A stretch of 45,105 nt of DNA from Candidatus Thiodiazotropha sp. (ex Epidulcina cf. delphinae) (GCA_025656505.1 JAHXHR010000013.1:1-45105), one strand, 5' to 3'. Numbered from the stretch's first letter, positions 24,138 to 32,850 are shown. Made by a program: numbers and translations. Notes: generated by a model from the letters alone, not told the origin.

Positions 24138-24480
24138 CCGCAAATGAACGCGAATTAACGCAAATGAAATCAATTCATGCCTCTCACCGGTGCGTCCCGT
24201 TCAGCGTTGACTGGTAACACTTTGCTAATCTATCAGATTAAATCAAAAGGCTAGGGGGTGTTCTCAATCATCGTTCGCGGCGTGATTCCGGCCCTTTTCC
24301 GCGCTGGCGGCGTTGCGATTCGTTGCAATAGAATGACTATTGCGCCTCATCGCGCCTTGCCGGCACGAAAAATGACTCAGAATCACGCTCACTCAGGTAA
24401 TTGAGAACGCCCCCTAGTTCACAATTTCAGCGGCCGGGTGAAATATCCGGGCAAGTCCCATTTGCGTTCATTTGCGGACT
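24138..24480. repeat. Nested stack of three repeats between polA and engB
   Basis: The outer arms are TCCGCAAATGAACGC at the left and its complement TGCGTTCATTTGCGGA at the right. Inside (about 24190-24456) is a second repeat that resembles 40202-40319: CGTTCAG.GTTG, GTAACACTTTGC, ATCAAAAGG, then TCAGCGGCCGGGTGAAATAT. Its left end is lost. Within that lies the 159-bp element at 24255-24413. This fills the 600 bp between polA and engB with the terminator; no gene is seen. Confidence 0.75.
24251..24417. repeat. 159-bp miniature element with CTAG target duplication
   Basis: The element is 24255-24413, with ends GGGGTGTTCTCAAT and ATTGAGAACGCCCC (one mismatch), flanked by CTAG on both sides. The interior is a long imperfect palindrome (CGTGATTC / GAATCACG and GCAATAG-AATGA-CTATTGC). 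The related repeat at 40166-40323 lacks it and reads AAAGGTTAATTCA where this locus reads AAAGGCTAG..CTAGTTCA. That fixes the insertion site and a 4-bp duplication. Confidence 0.88.
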
Positions 24481-24530
24481 ATGAGTCTTTGGACTGTCCG
24501 CGTGCCTCTTAATCGATGAACCTAGGGGGC

Positions 24531-25136
24531 CTATGGGACGGTTGCCAGTTCAAGCCAGATATCCAGGACTTGGTGGCACTCGTCAATGCCCTGTTTTTTC
24601 AACGACGAAAAGCGCTGCACAGAGATCTCCGGGTGGTCGCTCAGGGCTCTTCGCACCTTCAATTCGGCGCTCTTGGCCGCACCGCTCTTCAATTTATCCG
24701 CCTTGGTCAGCAGGATATGGGTCGGTAAACCCTGGAGGGTGTTCCATTGCAACATCCGCAGGTCGAACGCCATCAGCGGGTGGCGGATATCCATCAACAA
24801 GATCAGGCCCTGGAGACATTGACGATGCTCAATGTAGTCGGCCAGCGCCTGCTGCCATTGCCGTTTTACGGATTCGGCCACCTTGGCGTAGCCATAGCCA
24901 GGCAGGTCGATCAGGCGGCGGTCATCATCCAGTGTGAAGAAATTCAGCAGTTGGGTGCGTCCGGGCGTCTTACTGGTGCGGGCTAGGGATTTCTGCCCGC
25001 ACAGGGTGTTCAGCGCACTCGATTTACCGGCATTGGAGCGACCGGCAAAGGCGACTTCAAGGCCGCTGTCCGCAGGTGATTGAGAGAGTCGGGCGGCGCT
25101 TTTGAGAAAATGAGTCCGGTGGTAGTAGGGATTCAT
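24531..25136 (-). CDS. engB: Ribosome biogenesis GTPase EngB (YihA/YsxC)
   Basis: 201 residues. G1 is [18 protein letters not shown]2 lies around [14 protein letters not shown]3 is [15 protein letters not shown]4 is LLTKADKLK, and the C-terminal [11 protein letters not shown] holds G5. The TRAFAC-class GTPase is needed for assembly of the large ribosomal subunit. The start ATG at 25136 begins [14 protein letters not shown], typical of the family. It stands alone, convergent with polA across the repeat stack. Length and motifs are complete. Confidence 0.96.
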   Translation of the reverse strand: MNPYYHRTHFLKSAARLSQSPADSGLEVAFAGRSNAGKSSALNTLCGQKSLARTSKTPGRTQLLNFFTLDDDRRLIDLPGYGYAKVAESVKRQWQQALADYIEHRQCLQGLILLMDIRHPLMAFDLRMLQWNTLQGLPTHILLTKADKLKSGAAKSAELKVRRALSDHPEISVQRFSSLKKQGIDECHQVLDIWLELATVP

Positions 25137-25191
25137 GGTTTTCCAATGATATTTGAAGAGCCATGAACCCTATGCGAGTGTATCGGTCCGG

Positions 25192-25647
25192 TCAACTGCC
25201 CCAGAGACGTTTAATCCAGGACTTCTTACTCAATTTGGGCTGGGCGCCGGCCATGAGGAAGAAACCAGTGTATTGCATGTCTTCATCCATGATGTGCTTG
25301 GTCAACCAGGTCTTCAGGAAATGCATCAACTCGAAGCCTATGGCGGTCTTTCCGGTTGCAACCTTCTTTTGGAGATCGGCGACGGATTGCAGCAATTCCT
25401 CGTGGATCTCCCTGTGTTCATCATATCCGGGGTAGTTGAGAATGCGCATCAGACTCTCTTCGACAGCGAAGTGGATGCGGGTATAGTCCGCCAGATCCCC
25501 CAGAATACTCTTTACAACATCGCTACCATGGCGCTGGTGTATGGCCTCGTGCATCTTGTTGATCAGTTCAACCAGTATCTTGTGTTGCTCGTCGATCTCT
25601 TCGATGCCAACGCTCAAGGTGTCGGACCATTCTACAAATTTACCCAT
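25192..25647 (-). CDS. Bacteriohemerythrin, copy 2
   Basis: 151 residues. Ligands: His in DEQHKILVELINKMHE, YTRIHFAVEESLM (HxxxE), YDEHREIHEELL (HxxxH) and TKHIMDEDMQY (HxxxxD). The opening WSDTLSVGIEEIDEQHK is the classic start of single-domain bacteriohemerythrins. The C-terminal tail (PKLSKKSWIKRLWGS) is basic with Trp residues and could touch the membrane or a partner; copy 1 lacks it. The protein binds O2 at a diiron centre. It stands between engB and moaC without evident operon ties. Confidence 0.93.
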   Translation of the reverse strand: MGKFVEWSDTLSVGIEEIDEQHKILVELINKMHEAIHQRHGSDVVKSILGDLADYTRIHFAVEESLMRILNYPGYDEHREIHEELLQSVADLQKKVATGKTAIGFELMHFLKTWLTKHIMDEDMQYTGFFLMAGAQPKLSKKSWIKRLWGS

Positions 25648-25765
25648 ATATGCGTCCTTTAGTAGAACCTGATGGTTGTGTTATGAGTTGTCAACAGCCG
25701 CTTCTTAAGATTGTGACAGAGTTCACGCGGCCGTACAACGTTAGTCGGCAGAAGTGTCGATACCT

Positions 25766-26245
25766 TTAGTCAGGCCGTTCCCATGTTCCTGACTTTCCAC
25801 CGCGCTTTTCAAGCAGGCGAATGCCGCCGATGGCCATGCCCCGATCGACCGCCTTGCACATGTCGTAGATGGTCAACAGGGTGATCTGAGTGGCGCACAG
25901 GGCTTCGATCTCGACACCGGTCTGTCCCTGGGTTTCCACGTGGCAACGGCAGAGAATGGTGTTGCCGTCCTGTTCCGGGGTGAGTTCGATCTCGACCTTG
26001 GTGAGAGACAAAGGGTGGCAGAGCGGGATGAGGTCAGCCGCTCTTTTCGCCGCCATGATGCCGGCGATGCGCGCGATCCCCAACACATCCCCCTTCTTGT
26101 GAGCGCCCTGCACGATCATCTCCAAGGTCTCGGGCTGCATGCTGATGCGGCCTTCGGTGACGGCCTTGCGTTTGCTGTGCGGTTTGTCTCCGACATCGAC
26201 CATGTGGGCTTCGCCGGCGGTATTGAAGTGAGTGAATTCCGTCAT
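25766..26245 (-). CDS. moaC: Cyclic pyranopterin monophosphate synthase MoaC
   Basis: 159 residues: [27 protein letters not shown], the [18 protein letters not shown] segment, [36 protein letters not shown] and [14 protein letters not shown]. It turns 3',8-cyclo-GTP (made by MoaA) into cyclic pyranopterin monophosphate, the second step of molybdenum-cofactor synthesis. The active-site Lys, Asp and His segments are in place. Its start overlaps the stop of the phosphodiesterase gene by one base (TGATG). No other moa gene is in the window. Confidence 0.96.
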   Translation of the reverse strand: MTEFTHFNTAGEAHMVDVGDKPHSKRKAVTEGRISMQPETLEMIVQGAHKKGDVLGIARIAGIMAAKRAADLIPLCHPLSLTKVEIELTPEQDGNTILCRCHVETQGQTGVEIEALCATQITLLTIYDMCKAVDRGMAIGGIRLLEKRGGKSGTWERPD

Positions 26246-26784
26246 CAGTAACCAGCCTCCCGTTCAATCGGTTTGGAGATTTTCCGAGCCTCAAAGATCA
26301 TATTCTTCAGGTCGGCGATGACATAGGTCGCAGGGGCCTTGCCCACGCCCCCGATGGTGCCTGGGTTGACCAGGTGGGTCACCCCGCCCTTGAAATTGGC
26401 CAGTTGCTCGAATTGCAGCTTGTGGCTGTGGCCGTAACAGACCAGATCCCAGTCCCCGGTCGCCGCCATAGCGCGGGCATAGTGGGGATAGTGGACGAGA
26501 AAAATCCTGCGTCCGGCCAGTTCTATGCCGGCGTCCATCCCATGGTAGTGAATATTGTTTTCATCACGACCGGCCAGACGTCCCAGGGTATAGAGGTCTC
26601 CGGTGTTGTTGCCGTGAATGACATGCACGGGGAGTTTGTGCCGATCCAGGCAATAAAGTGTGCTCGGGGCTACTACATCGCCACAGTGAAGCACAGCCTC
26701 GGCCTCCATCCGCTTGGCTTGCGCCACTGCGGCATCGAGAAGAGGAATGTGATCGTGGCTGTCGGAAAGGATGCAGACTTTCAT
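26245..26784 (-). CDS. YfcE/MJ0936-type metallophosphoesterase
   Basis: 179 residues with the calcineurin-like metal sites: [28 protein letters not shown] and CYGHSHK, then LVNPGTIGG. YfcE-type enzymes hydrolyse phosphodiesters; the natural substrate is unsettled. The length is usual. It overlaps moaC by one base and precedes it, so the two are co-transcribed. I see no functional reason for the pairing; it may be purely positional. Confidence 0.92.
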   Translation of the reverse strand: MKVCILSDSHDHIPLLDAAVAQAKRMEAEAVLHCGDVVAPSTLYCLDRHKLPVHVIHGNNTGDLYTLGRLAGRDENNIHYHGMDAGIELAGRRIFLVHYPHYARAMAATGDWDLVCYGHSHKLQFEQLANFKGGVTHLVNPGTIGGVGKAPATYVIADLKNMIFEARKISKPIEREAGY

Positions 26785-26875
26785 CGGGCAGGGCGTAATT
26801 TCTCCACCATCGGTTGTCGAAGCGGGCTATGTTGCATTTGCCAATGTTCCGGTCCGTCCGGTGAGGAGATGCAGA

Positions 26876-27424
26876 CTAGAAGTTGGGTTTCTCGGGCGCG
26901 TCCAGGTACATCTGCACCGAGTCCAGGATCTCCTGCTTAGCTTCATCCACGCCGTACCATCCGTCGACACGCACCCATTTGCCTTCGTCCAGATCCTTGT
27001 AATGCTCGAAAAAGTGGGAGATGCGGTTCAGCTTCTCACCGGCAAGATCGCGGAAAGACTCCATGGCGCGATAGGGTTTGCAGAGCTTGTCGATGGGCAC
27101 CGCCAATATCTTGGCGTCGTCGCCCGATTCATCTTTCATCTTCAATACACCCACCGGACGGCACATGATCACAGAACCGGGAATCAGCGGGTAGGGCGTC
27201 AACACCAGGACATCGACCGGATCGCCGTCCTTGGAGAGGGTATGTGGGACATAGCCGTAATTGCAGGGGTAATGCATGGCAGTGGACATGAAACGGTCCA
27301 CGAACATCGCTCCGGTATCCTTGTCCAGTTCATATTTCACCGGGTCCGAATGGGCGGGTATCTCGATGATGACATTGATTTCGTTAGGTACATTGGCTCC
27401 TGAAGAGACGCGGTCGAGATTCAT
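26876..27424 (-). CDS. ppa: Soluble inorganic pyrophosphatase, family I
   Basis: 182 residues, aligned along its length with E. coli Ppa: [36 protein letters not shown], the signature [34 protein letters not shown] and [15 protein letters not shown]. It hydrolyses PPi to phosphate with Mg. It follows hppA, separated by a terminator, in a pyrophosphate cluster. If the membrane pyrophosphatase is inactive, this is the only complete pyrophosphatase in the window. It also competes with the PPi-dependent phosphofructokinase for substrate. Confidence 0.97.
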   Translation of the reverse strand: MNLDRVSSGANVPNEINVIIEIPAHSDPVKYELDKDTGAMFVDRFMSTAMHYPCNYGYVPHTLSKDGDPVDVLVLTPYPLIPGSVIMCRPVGVLKMKDESGDDAKILAVPIDKLCKPYRAMESFRDLAGEKLNRISHFFEHYKDLDEGKWVRVDGWYGVDEAKQEILDSVQMYLDAPEKPNF

Positions 27425-27514
27425 CTGTATAAGTCCTCGGGCTCTGAAAACCGATCATTATAGCCACAGTGGGCCCATCTGTCCTATGGCAATTTCCTGC
27501 TGAGATCATCGGGC

Positions 27515-27545
27515 GAAAAAAAGCGGCCTGAAGGCCGCCTTTTTC
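27515..27545 (-). terminator. hppA terminator
   Basis: GCGGCC-TGAA-GGCCGC stem with T/A runs on both sides, 13 bp after the hppA stop. Confidence 0.9.
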
Positions 27546-27557
27546 ATCCCCTAGTAA

Positions 27558-29495
27558 CTAAAGCATCGGCACGATCAACAGGGCGACGATGTTGATGATC
27601 TTGATCAATGGATTGACGGCCGGACCTGCGGTGTCTTTGTAGGGGTCACCGACGGTGTCGCCGGTTACCGCTGCCTTGTGGGCATCGGAGCCCTTGCCGC
27701 CGAAATTGCCATCCTCGATGTACTTTTTGGCGTTATCCCAGGCGCCACCACCGGCGGTCATCGAGATAGCGACAAACAGACCGGTAATGATGGTGCCGAT
27801 CAGCAGACCGCCCAGGGCCTGAGCGCCGAGGGTCAGGCCGACGATCAGCGGTACCGCGATGGGCAGCAGTGAGGGGAGGATCATCTCCTTGATGGCCGCC
27901 TTGGTCAGCATGTCCACGGCTTTACCATAGTCCGGCTTTTCGCTGTGGTCCATGATGCCGGGTTTTTCGCGAAACTGTCGGCGTACCTCGTTGACGATGC
28001 CACCGGCTGCCCGGCCCACCGCCTCCATGGCCATGGAGGCGAACAGGAAGGGCACCAAGCCGCCGATCAACAGGCCGATCAGTACCATGTGGTTGGAAAG
28101 ATCGAAGCTCACCGCCGAACCGGTATGGGTCTCCAGGCTGTGGGTATAATCGGCGAACAACACCAGGGCGGCCAGACCGGCAGAGCCGATGGCGTAACCC
28201 TTGGTCACCGCCTTGGTGGTGTTACCCACGGCATCCAGCGGATCGGTGATATTGCGGATCTTCTCATCCAGCTCCGCCATTTCGGCGATACCGCCGGCGT
28301 TGTCGGTGATCGGGCCATAGGCGTCCAGGGCGACAATGATGCCGGTCATGGAGAGCATCGCAGTGGCTGCGACAGCGATGCCGTAGAGGCCGGCCATATC
28401 ATAGGAGCCCCAGATGGCGGCGCAGATCACCAGCACTGGCGCGGCAGTGGATTTCATGGAGATGCCCAGACCAGCGATGACGTTGGTGCCGTCACCGGTG
28501 GTGGAAGCCTCGGCGATGGAACGTACCGGGCTGTATTCAGTGGAGGTGTAGTACTCGGTGATCACCACCATGGCGGCGGTCAGCACCAGACCGATTATAG
28601 CGGAGCCGAACAGGGCCAATACTGGGTTGACCACGGTGACGCCGCCGACGGTGATGACCACGTCGCCCATCATATAATCGGTGACGAAATAGAAGGCCAC
28701 AGCGGCCAACACGCCGGCGACGATCAGCCCCTTATAGAGGGCGGGCATGACGTTGGTATCGGTATCCTTGGCCTTGACGAAGAAGGTACCTATGATTGAC
28801 GCAACAATCGAGACCCCACCCAGCACCAAGGGATAGATAACCGCCTCGTTGCCCACACCGGTGACCAGCAGGCTGCCCAGCAGCATGGTGGCGACCACGG
28901 TCACCGCATAGGTCTCGAACAGGTCAGCGCCCACGTCGGCGCCTTTGGTGAAGATGCCGCCACCCAGTCGGGCGAAGATGGAGATCAGCGAACCGCCGAA
29001 GGCGAGACCGACCAGCGCATGCAGGGCATCGCTGTCACTCATGTCCATTGCGTTCAGGACGCCGTAGTAACCGGCCACACCCAGCAGGGCCAGACCCACC
29101 ACCAGCATCCCGGTGATGGCGCCACCGCGGAAGGCGATCTGTAGGGCGGCGTTGATACCGTTGTGAGCGGCTTCGGCGGTACGCAGGTTGGCGCGCACCG
29201 AGATGTGCATACCGACGTAGCCGGTGATGCCGGAGAGGATGGCGCCGATGGCGAAGCCAATGGCGGTGGCGCTGTCCAGGCCGAAGAACATAACCACCAG
29301 GACCACAAAGCCAACGATGCCGATGGCAGTGTATTGGCGGTTGAGATAGGCCTGGGCGCCCTCCTGGATGGCGCCGGCGATCTCGCGCATCTTTTCGTTG
29401 CCTTCAGGTTGCGCAAGTATCCATTTGACGGATAGAAAGCCGTAGGCAAGCGCCGCAAAGGCGCATGCCAGGGCGAAGATCAGTTCTGTGTTCAC
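27558..29495 (-). CDS. hppA: Membrane H+-translocating pyrophosphatase with internal deletion
   Basis: 645 residues from a GTG at 29495 with AAAGGAGG upstream. About 15 helices. The Lys in [16 protein letters not shown] places it in the K+-independent H+-pumping class. The later substrate motifs are intact ([54 protein letters not shown]). The first is not: [15 protein letters not shown] runs straight into [13 protein letters not shown]. In homologues about 37 residues lie between these, starting VGKVE and including DDPRNP and DNVGDNVGD, which bind Mg-PPi. The junction (near 28920) keeps frame. Without that segment activity is not expected. It sits beside pfp, as in other sulfur oxidisers. 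Confidence 0.93.
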   Translation of the reverse strand: MNTELIFALACAFAALAYGFLSVKWILAQPEGNEKMREIAGAIQEGAQAYLNRQYTAIGIVGFVVLVVMFFGLDSATAIGFAIGAILSGITGYVGMHISVRANLRTAEAAHNGINAALQIAFRGGAITGMLVVGLALLGVAGYYGVLNAMDMSDSDALHALVGLAFGGSLISIFARLGGGIFTKGADVGADLFETYAVTVVATMLLGSLLVTGVGNEAVIYPLVLGGVSIVASIIGTFFVKAKDTDTNVMPALYKGLIVAGVLAAVAFYFVTDYMMGDVVITVGGVTVVNPVLALFGSAIIGLVLTAAMVVITEYYTSTEYSPVRSIAEASTTGDGTNVIAGLGISMKSTAAPVLVICAAIWGSYDMAGLYGIAVAATAMLSMTGIIVALDAYGPITDNAGGIAEMAELDEKIRNITDPLDAVGNTTKAVTKGYAIGSAGLAALVLFADYTHSLETHTGSAVSFDLSNHMVLIGLLIGGLVPFLFASMAMEAVGRAAGGIVNEVRRQFREKPGIMDHSEKPDYGKAVDMLTKAAIKEMILPSLLPIAVPLIVGLTLGAQALGGLLIGTIITGLFVAISMTAGGGAWDNAKKYIEDGNFGGKGSDAHKAAVTGDTVGDPYKDTAGPAVNPLIKIINIVALLIVPML

Positions 29496-29631
29496 TGTTC
29501 AGATCCTCCTTTATGATATAGATGAAAATGGTTCAGGTAAAAAAATATACGCCCACCACTCGCTGGCCTCCGATGCCGTCTTGCTATGGCTGGGTTTGGC
29601 CAGCGGACTATTCTGTCAGGGTTGTGAGAGC

Positions 29632-29656
29632 AAAAAAAGGAGCTGTAAACAGCCCC
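29632..29656 (-). terminator. pfp terminator
   Basis: On the minus strand GGGGCTGTTTACAGCTCC is followed by seven T residues, directly after the pfp stop. pfp and hppA are thus at least partly separate units. Confidence 0.85.
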
Positions 29657-29669
29657 TTGATTGTTGTTG

Positions 29670-30926
29670 CTAGAGTTCGAATGCCTCCAGCTTTTTAGGC
29701 ACGGCCACCCCCTTTAGGGTGACGTAATCCGGCATGCCGTTTTCGTTATAGGGTGGGTATGCCTCTCCCTTGATCAATGGGTAGAGGTACTCTTTACAGG
29801 CCTGGGTGATGCCGAAGCCATCCTCGGTGATGAACGATTTCGGCATCATCTTCTCCACATTGGCCACTTTGCTCAACGGCGCCTCGCCGATGCTCCACCG
29901 GTAGGGGTTGGATGACTCACGAACGACCGTGGGCATGATGGCGTTCTTGCCTTCCAGGGCTTTCTCCACTGCGGCTTTGCCTAGGGCGTAGGCCTGATCC
30001 ACGTCGGATTCGGAGGCGAGATGGCGGGCTGCCCGTTGCAGATAGTCGGCCACCGCCCAGTGAAATTTGTGTCCTAGGGCATCCTTGATGATGTTGGCCA
30101 CCACCGGTGCGGCGCCACCCAGTTGGGCATGGCCGAAGGCGTCACGGGTGCCCTGTTCGGCGAGGAATCTGCCGTCCGGCCAGTGGCATCCCTCAGAGAC
30201 GACGATGGTGCAGAAGCCGTGCTCCTTGACCTTGGCGTCGACGTTGGCGAGGAACTTCTCCTGATTGAACTCGACCTCAGGGAAGAGCACCACGACAGGA
30301 ATGCCGTTGTCCTCCACCAGCCCGCCGGCAGCGGCGATCCAGCCGGCATGGCGGCCCATCACCTCGATGACGAAGATCTTGGTGGAGGTGGCGGCCATGG
30401 AGCGTACGTCGAACGAGGCCTCCAGGGTTGAGACCGCGATGTATTTTGCTACGGAGCCGAAACCGGGGCAGTTATCGGTGATCGGCAGATCATTGTCCAC
30501 GGTCTTGGGGACATGGATCGCCTGCACCGGGAATCCCATCTTCTCAGAGAGCTGAGAGACCTTGTAACAGGTATCGGCGGAGTCACCGCCGCCGTTATAG
30601 AAGAAGTAACCGATATCGTGGGCCTTGAAGATCTCTATCAGGCGCTCATATTCCCGTTGATTCTCTTCCAGGCTCTTCAATTTGAAACGGCAGGAGCCGA
30701 AGCCGCCGGACGGGGTGTGTTTCAAGGAGGCGATGTCATCGGCGGACTCGGCGCCGGTGTCGATCAGCTCCTCGGTGAGGGCGCCGATGATGCCGTTGCG
30801 ACCGGCGTAGACATTGGCAATCCGGTCCGGATGCTTGCGGGCTGTTTCGATGACCCCACTGGCCGAGGCGTTGATTACCGCTGTGACGCCGCCTGATTGG
30901 GCATAGAAGGCATTTTTTGCTGTCAT
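29670..30926 (-). CDS. pfp: Pyrophosphate-dependent 6-phosphofructokinase
   Basis: 418 residues from the ATG at 30926 (AAGGGG upstream); an earlier in-frame start at 30983 lacks support. Motifs: FYAQSGGVTAVINASASGVI, FFYNGGGDSADTCYKVSQL (PPi-type active site, where ATP enzymes have GGDGS), PKTVDNDLPITDNCPGFGS and VMGRHAGWIAAAGG. It interconverts fructose 6-phosphate plus PPi and fructose 1,6-bisphosphate plus Pi. In Methylococcus and in sulfur-oxidising symbionts this type sits next to hppA and is thought to save energy in the Calvin cycle, also acting on sedoheptulose bisphosphate. Length matches that group. Confidence 0.95.
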   Translation of the reverse strand: MTAKNAFYAQSGGVTAVINASASGVIETARKHPDRIANVYAGRNGIIGALTEELIDTGAESADDIASLKHTPSGGFGSCRFKLKSLEENQREYERLIEIFKAHDIGYFFYNGGGDSADTCYKVSQLSEKMGFPVQAIHVPKTVDNDLPITDNCPGFGSVAKYIAVSTLEASFDVRSMAATSTKIFVIEVMGRHAGWIAAAGGLVEDNGIPVVVLFPEVEFNQEKFLANVDAKVKEHGFCTIVVSEGCHWPDGRFLAEQGTRDAFGHAQLGGAAPVVANIIKDALGHKFHWAVADYLQRAARHLASESDVDQAYALGKAAVEKALEGKNAIMPTVVRESSNPYRWSIGEAPLSKVANVEKMMPKSFITEDGFGITQACKEYLYPLIKGEAYPPYNENGMPDYVTLKGVAVPKKLEAFEL

Positions 30927-30973
30927 TGATATGATCCCCTTGGTGTTTTTAAGTTTTTGCGTATTACTTGAAC

Positions 30974-30991
30974 CTGAATCCACGGATTCAG
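30974..30991. terminator. Palindromic hairpin CTGAATCC/GGATTCAG
   Basis: CTGAATCCACGGATTCAG forms an 8-bp stem and is followed on the plus strand by ATTAAATTTTT. A related CCTGAATCCACCGATTCGG lies at about 8949, after ybbP. It may be a weak terminator or a dispersed palindromic unit. Confidence 0.4.
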
Positions 30992-31013
30992 ATTAAATTT
31001 TTGTCCCGACCGC

Positions 31014-31358
31014 TCAGATGTCCCCTCTCTCCTTGGCCTCATGGTCCGCCTGGGACTGAAGCAGAGAGACGATACATTCGGTCAGATCGTCGTATTCGTG
31101 TACTCCGGTGCCGTATTGCTGGTAGCCCCGGTAGAAGAACTGGCAGCGGTATTTTCGGCTGCCGGTCTTGAAAATGATGAAGTTGCAGCCCGCTTCATTC
31201 CAATGGATCACAGGGCAACCGGTCAACGCTCTGTCGGATGGCGCGAGGCGGATCTCCGCATCCCCAATCTGGGTCTCCACCCTGCCGCCATAGCGTTCGG
31301 TCAGCGTAGTATCGATGATCCAGTGTTCAGCATCTGTGATATCCGGTATTTCAGGCAT
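31014..31358 (-). CDS. Conserved-looking hypothetical protein
   Basis: 114 residues starting MPEIPDITDAEHWIIDTTL, ending in a polar tail. The middle reads VIHWNEAGCNFIIFKTGSRK and YRCQFFYRGYQQYGTGV. Mixed alpha/beta, cytosolic, without signal or membrane segment; two Cys in the core. I do not recognise a domain. It has good codon regularity and lies upstream of pfp on the same strand, 87 bp before the pfp start, so it may share its transcription. A hairpin lies between them. Confidence 0.7.
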   Translation of the reverse strand: MPEIPDITDAEHWIIDTTLTERYGGRVETQIGDAEIRLAPSDRALTGCPVIHWNEAGCNFIIFKTGSRKYRCQFFYRGYQQYGTGVHEYDDLTECIVSLLQSQADHEAKERGDI

Positions 31359-31477
31359 GAAGGAAAGCTCTGCGCTCGGCCGCTACATGAGGCTGAGAAG
31401 AATAATCTAATCGACCCGTTTAGTACATACTGTCCGTTGACTTTCCGGGAACGCTTGGATTAGCTTGCCGGTGGCGG

Positions 31478-31513
31478 CTAACCCGGATGTTTCACCTGGG
31501 AACGTGATGATCG
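31478..31513. repeat. Left-end fragment of the CTAG-type element
   Basis: CTAACCCGGATGTTTCACCT and the following GGGAACGTGATGATCG match the left end of the element at 40166 (CTAGCCTGGATGTTTCACCC, AGGAACGTGATGATCG). No right end is nearby. Confidence 0.7.
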
Positions 31514-31555
31514 TGCCGATCTCGTCGCTCAGGGGCGGATTTGCGATTGAGTCAA

Positions 31556-31775
31556 TAGCTTAACTAAAGTTTCACGGTTTTGTGAGCACCGAGGTGCGTA
31601 GTGGATATGGGCTAAGGTTATTTTTGATGGGGTTTGCCCGGTTTATAGCAAACCCCCATAAAATTAATTCTGGGCGAAGCCGCTGCTTGCTAAAAAAACA
31701 CTCTATTTTTCAAAAAGATAGTCCATGCACTTGATATTACCACAAAATCAATAGCGTGAAACTTCAGTAGCTTAA
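31556..31775. repeat. Miniature element A, copy 2 (204 bp, 8-bp target duplication)
   Basis: The element proper is 31564-31767, with ends CTAAAGTTTCACG and CGTGAAACTTCAG. It is flanked on both sides by TAGCTTAA. It is the reverse complement of the 9531-9733 element, sharing GGTTTGCCCGGTTTATAGCA and long further stretches. Together with the fragment at 31478 it fills much of the 590-bp gap before the adenylate-kinase-like gene; the rest shows nothing recognisable. Confidence 0.9.
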
Positions 31776-31946
31776 GCTATGGAGTTTCCTATAGAACGGC
31801 AACCGCTTACTCCTATTCTCGCCCTGCGACCCGCCAGGTTCGTTACGGCGAGTTCCCACAGCGCTTTAATGAGTGATTTAATAAACTGAAAAATGAGAAA
31901 ATACAGGCTGCACGAGTGACCACATCCATGTTGGAGAGATCAGGGG

Positions 31947-32696
31947 ATGCGTATTGTAATATTAGGGGCGCCCGGGTCGGGTAAGAGAACCCAGACAGGG
32001 CTATTAGCACAAAAGTTCGGATTGACCTCGGTGATGACCGGTGAGTTGCTCAGGGCTGCGGTAGCTGAGCAGGGCGCCTTTGGCAGGGAAGTCAAGGAGC
32101 TGCAGGATGCCGGGAGGGCAGTCACTGAGGACATCATGCTAAGTCTGTTGTGGAAGCGGCTCAGGGAGCCTGAACTGCAGGCCGGCTTCATACTGGACGG
32201 TTTCCCCCGCAATCTATTGCAGGCTTTGACCCTGGATGAGTTGCTGATCGAAATCGAACAACCCCTCGAGCTGATTCTGCTGATCGATATCGAGACGGAT
32301 ACCCTGATGGAGCGATTGGTGGGACGGCGCGCCTGCCATGCCTGCGGTCTGCTCTACAACATCTATAACAACCCGACGGTCGTAGAGGGGATCTGTGATG
32401 TCTGTGGTGGAGGTCTGTACCAGCGTTCGGATGACAATGAAGAGACGGTCAGCAGCCGAATTCATGTCTTCGACCACCTTATTTCCTCGCTGATCACCCA
32501 CTACGAGAGGCAGGAGAGGTTGCTCAGAATCGACGGTAACGGCGAAATTGATGCGGTGTTTCAACACATCTGCAAGGTGATCGGAGTGGGTGAGGCTCGA
32601 ACCCCGATGGGAAAGGCCAAGGGGAGTTCGACGGAAGCGCAGCAAGCGGTGGTCTCTGGGAACAAGACGAAAACGACCACACTCAAAAAGCGGTAG
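31947..32696 (+). CDS. Adenylate-kinase-like nucleoside monophosphate kinase with zinc LID
   Basis: 249 residues. P-loop ILGAPGSGKRTQTGLLA has Arg where Adk usually has Gly (GKGTQ). NMP-binding is MTGELLRAAV and GFILDGFPRNLLQAL; the LID is GRRACHACGLLYNIYNNP and ICDVCGG, four Cys for structural zinc, then the QRSDDNEETVSSRI segment with catalytic Arg. It should transfer phosphate between ATP and a monophosphate, probably AMP; specificity is uncertain given the divergence. Residues about 215-249 are a Lys/Thr-rich tail. After the TAG stop the same frame continues with more Lys-rich codons, so the tail was probably longer. Confidence 0.85.
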   Translation: MRIVILGAPGSGKRTQTGLLAQKFGLTSVMTGELLRAAVAEQGAFGREVKELQDAGRAVTEDIMLSLLWKRLREPELQAGFILDGFPRNLLQALTLDELLIEIEQPLELILLIDIETDTLMERLVGRRACHACGLLYNIYNNPTVVEGICDVCGGGLYQRSDDNEETVSSRIHVFDHLISSLITHYERQERLLRIDGNGEIDAVFQHICKVIGVGEARTPMGKAKGSSTEAQQAVVSGNKTKTTTLKKR

Positions 32697-32825
32697 GTTG
32701 AGAAAAAGGTCGCTACGACGGGTAAGGAGAAACCCTTGAGAAAGAAGAGGGCCGGGCTAGGGTAGCGGAAACCGGCGAAAAAAGTGAAAAAGCCAACAAA
32801 GCAGCCGCTACGGTTTTTAGGATGA
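32697..32825 (+). other. In-frame continuation of the Lys-rich kinase tail, interrupted by TAG codons
   Basis: The frame after the kinase stop reads VEKKVATTGKEKPLRKKRAG, then LG, a second TAG, then RKPAKKVKKPTKQPLRFLG and TGA. Its composition matches histone-like PAKK tails known on some proteobacterial kinases and DNA-binding proteins. I infer an eroded C-terminal tail, ended early by two amber codons. Confidence 0.55.
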
Positions 32826-32850
32826 ACTGAAAATGTTATGCTATTTGAAA

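Noticed and set aside
27945-28799. Plus-strand His/Gly/Asp-rich frame opposite hppA
   Set aside because: Its odd composition comes from reading the complement of Ala/Gly/Val-rich membrane helices.
28900-28940. hppA break as a frameshift pseudogene
   Set aside because: The frame is kept on both sides and the downstream protein is fully conserved, so it is an in-frame deletion or a sequence artefact, not a frameshift.
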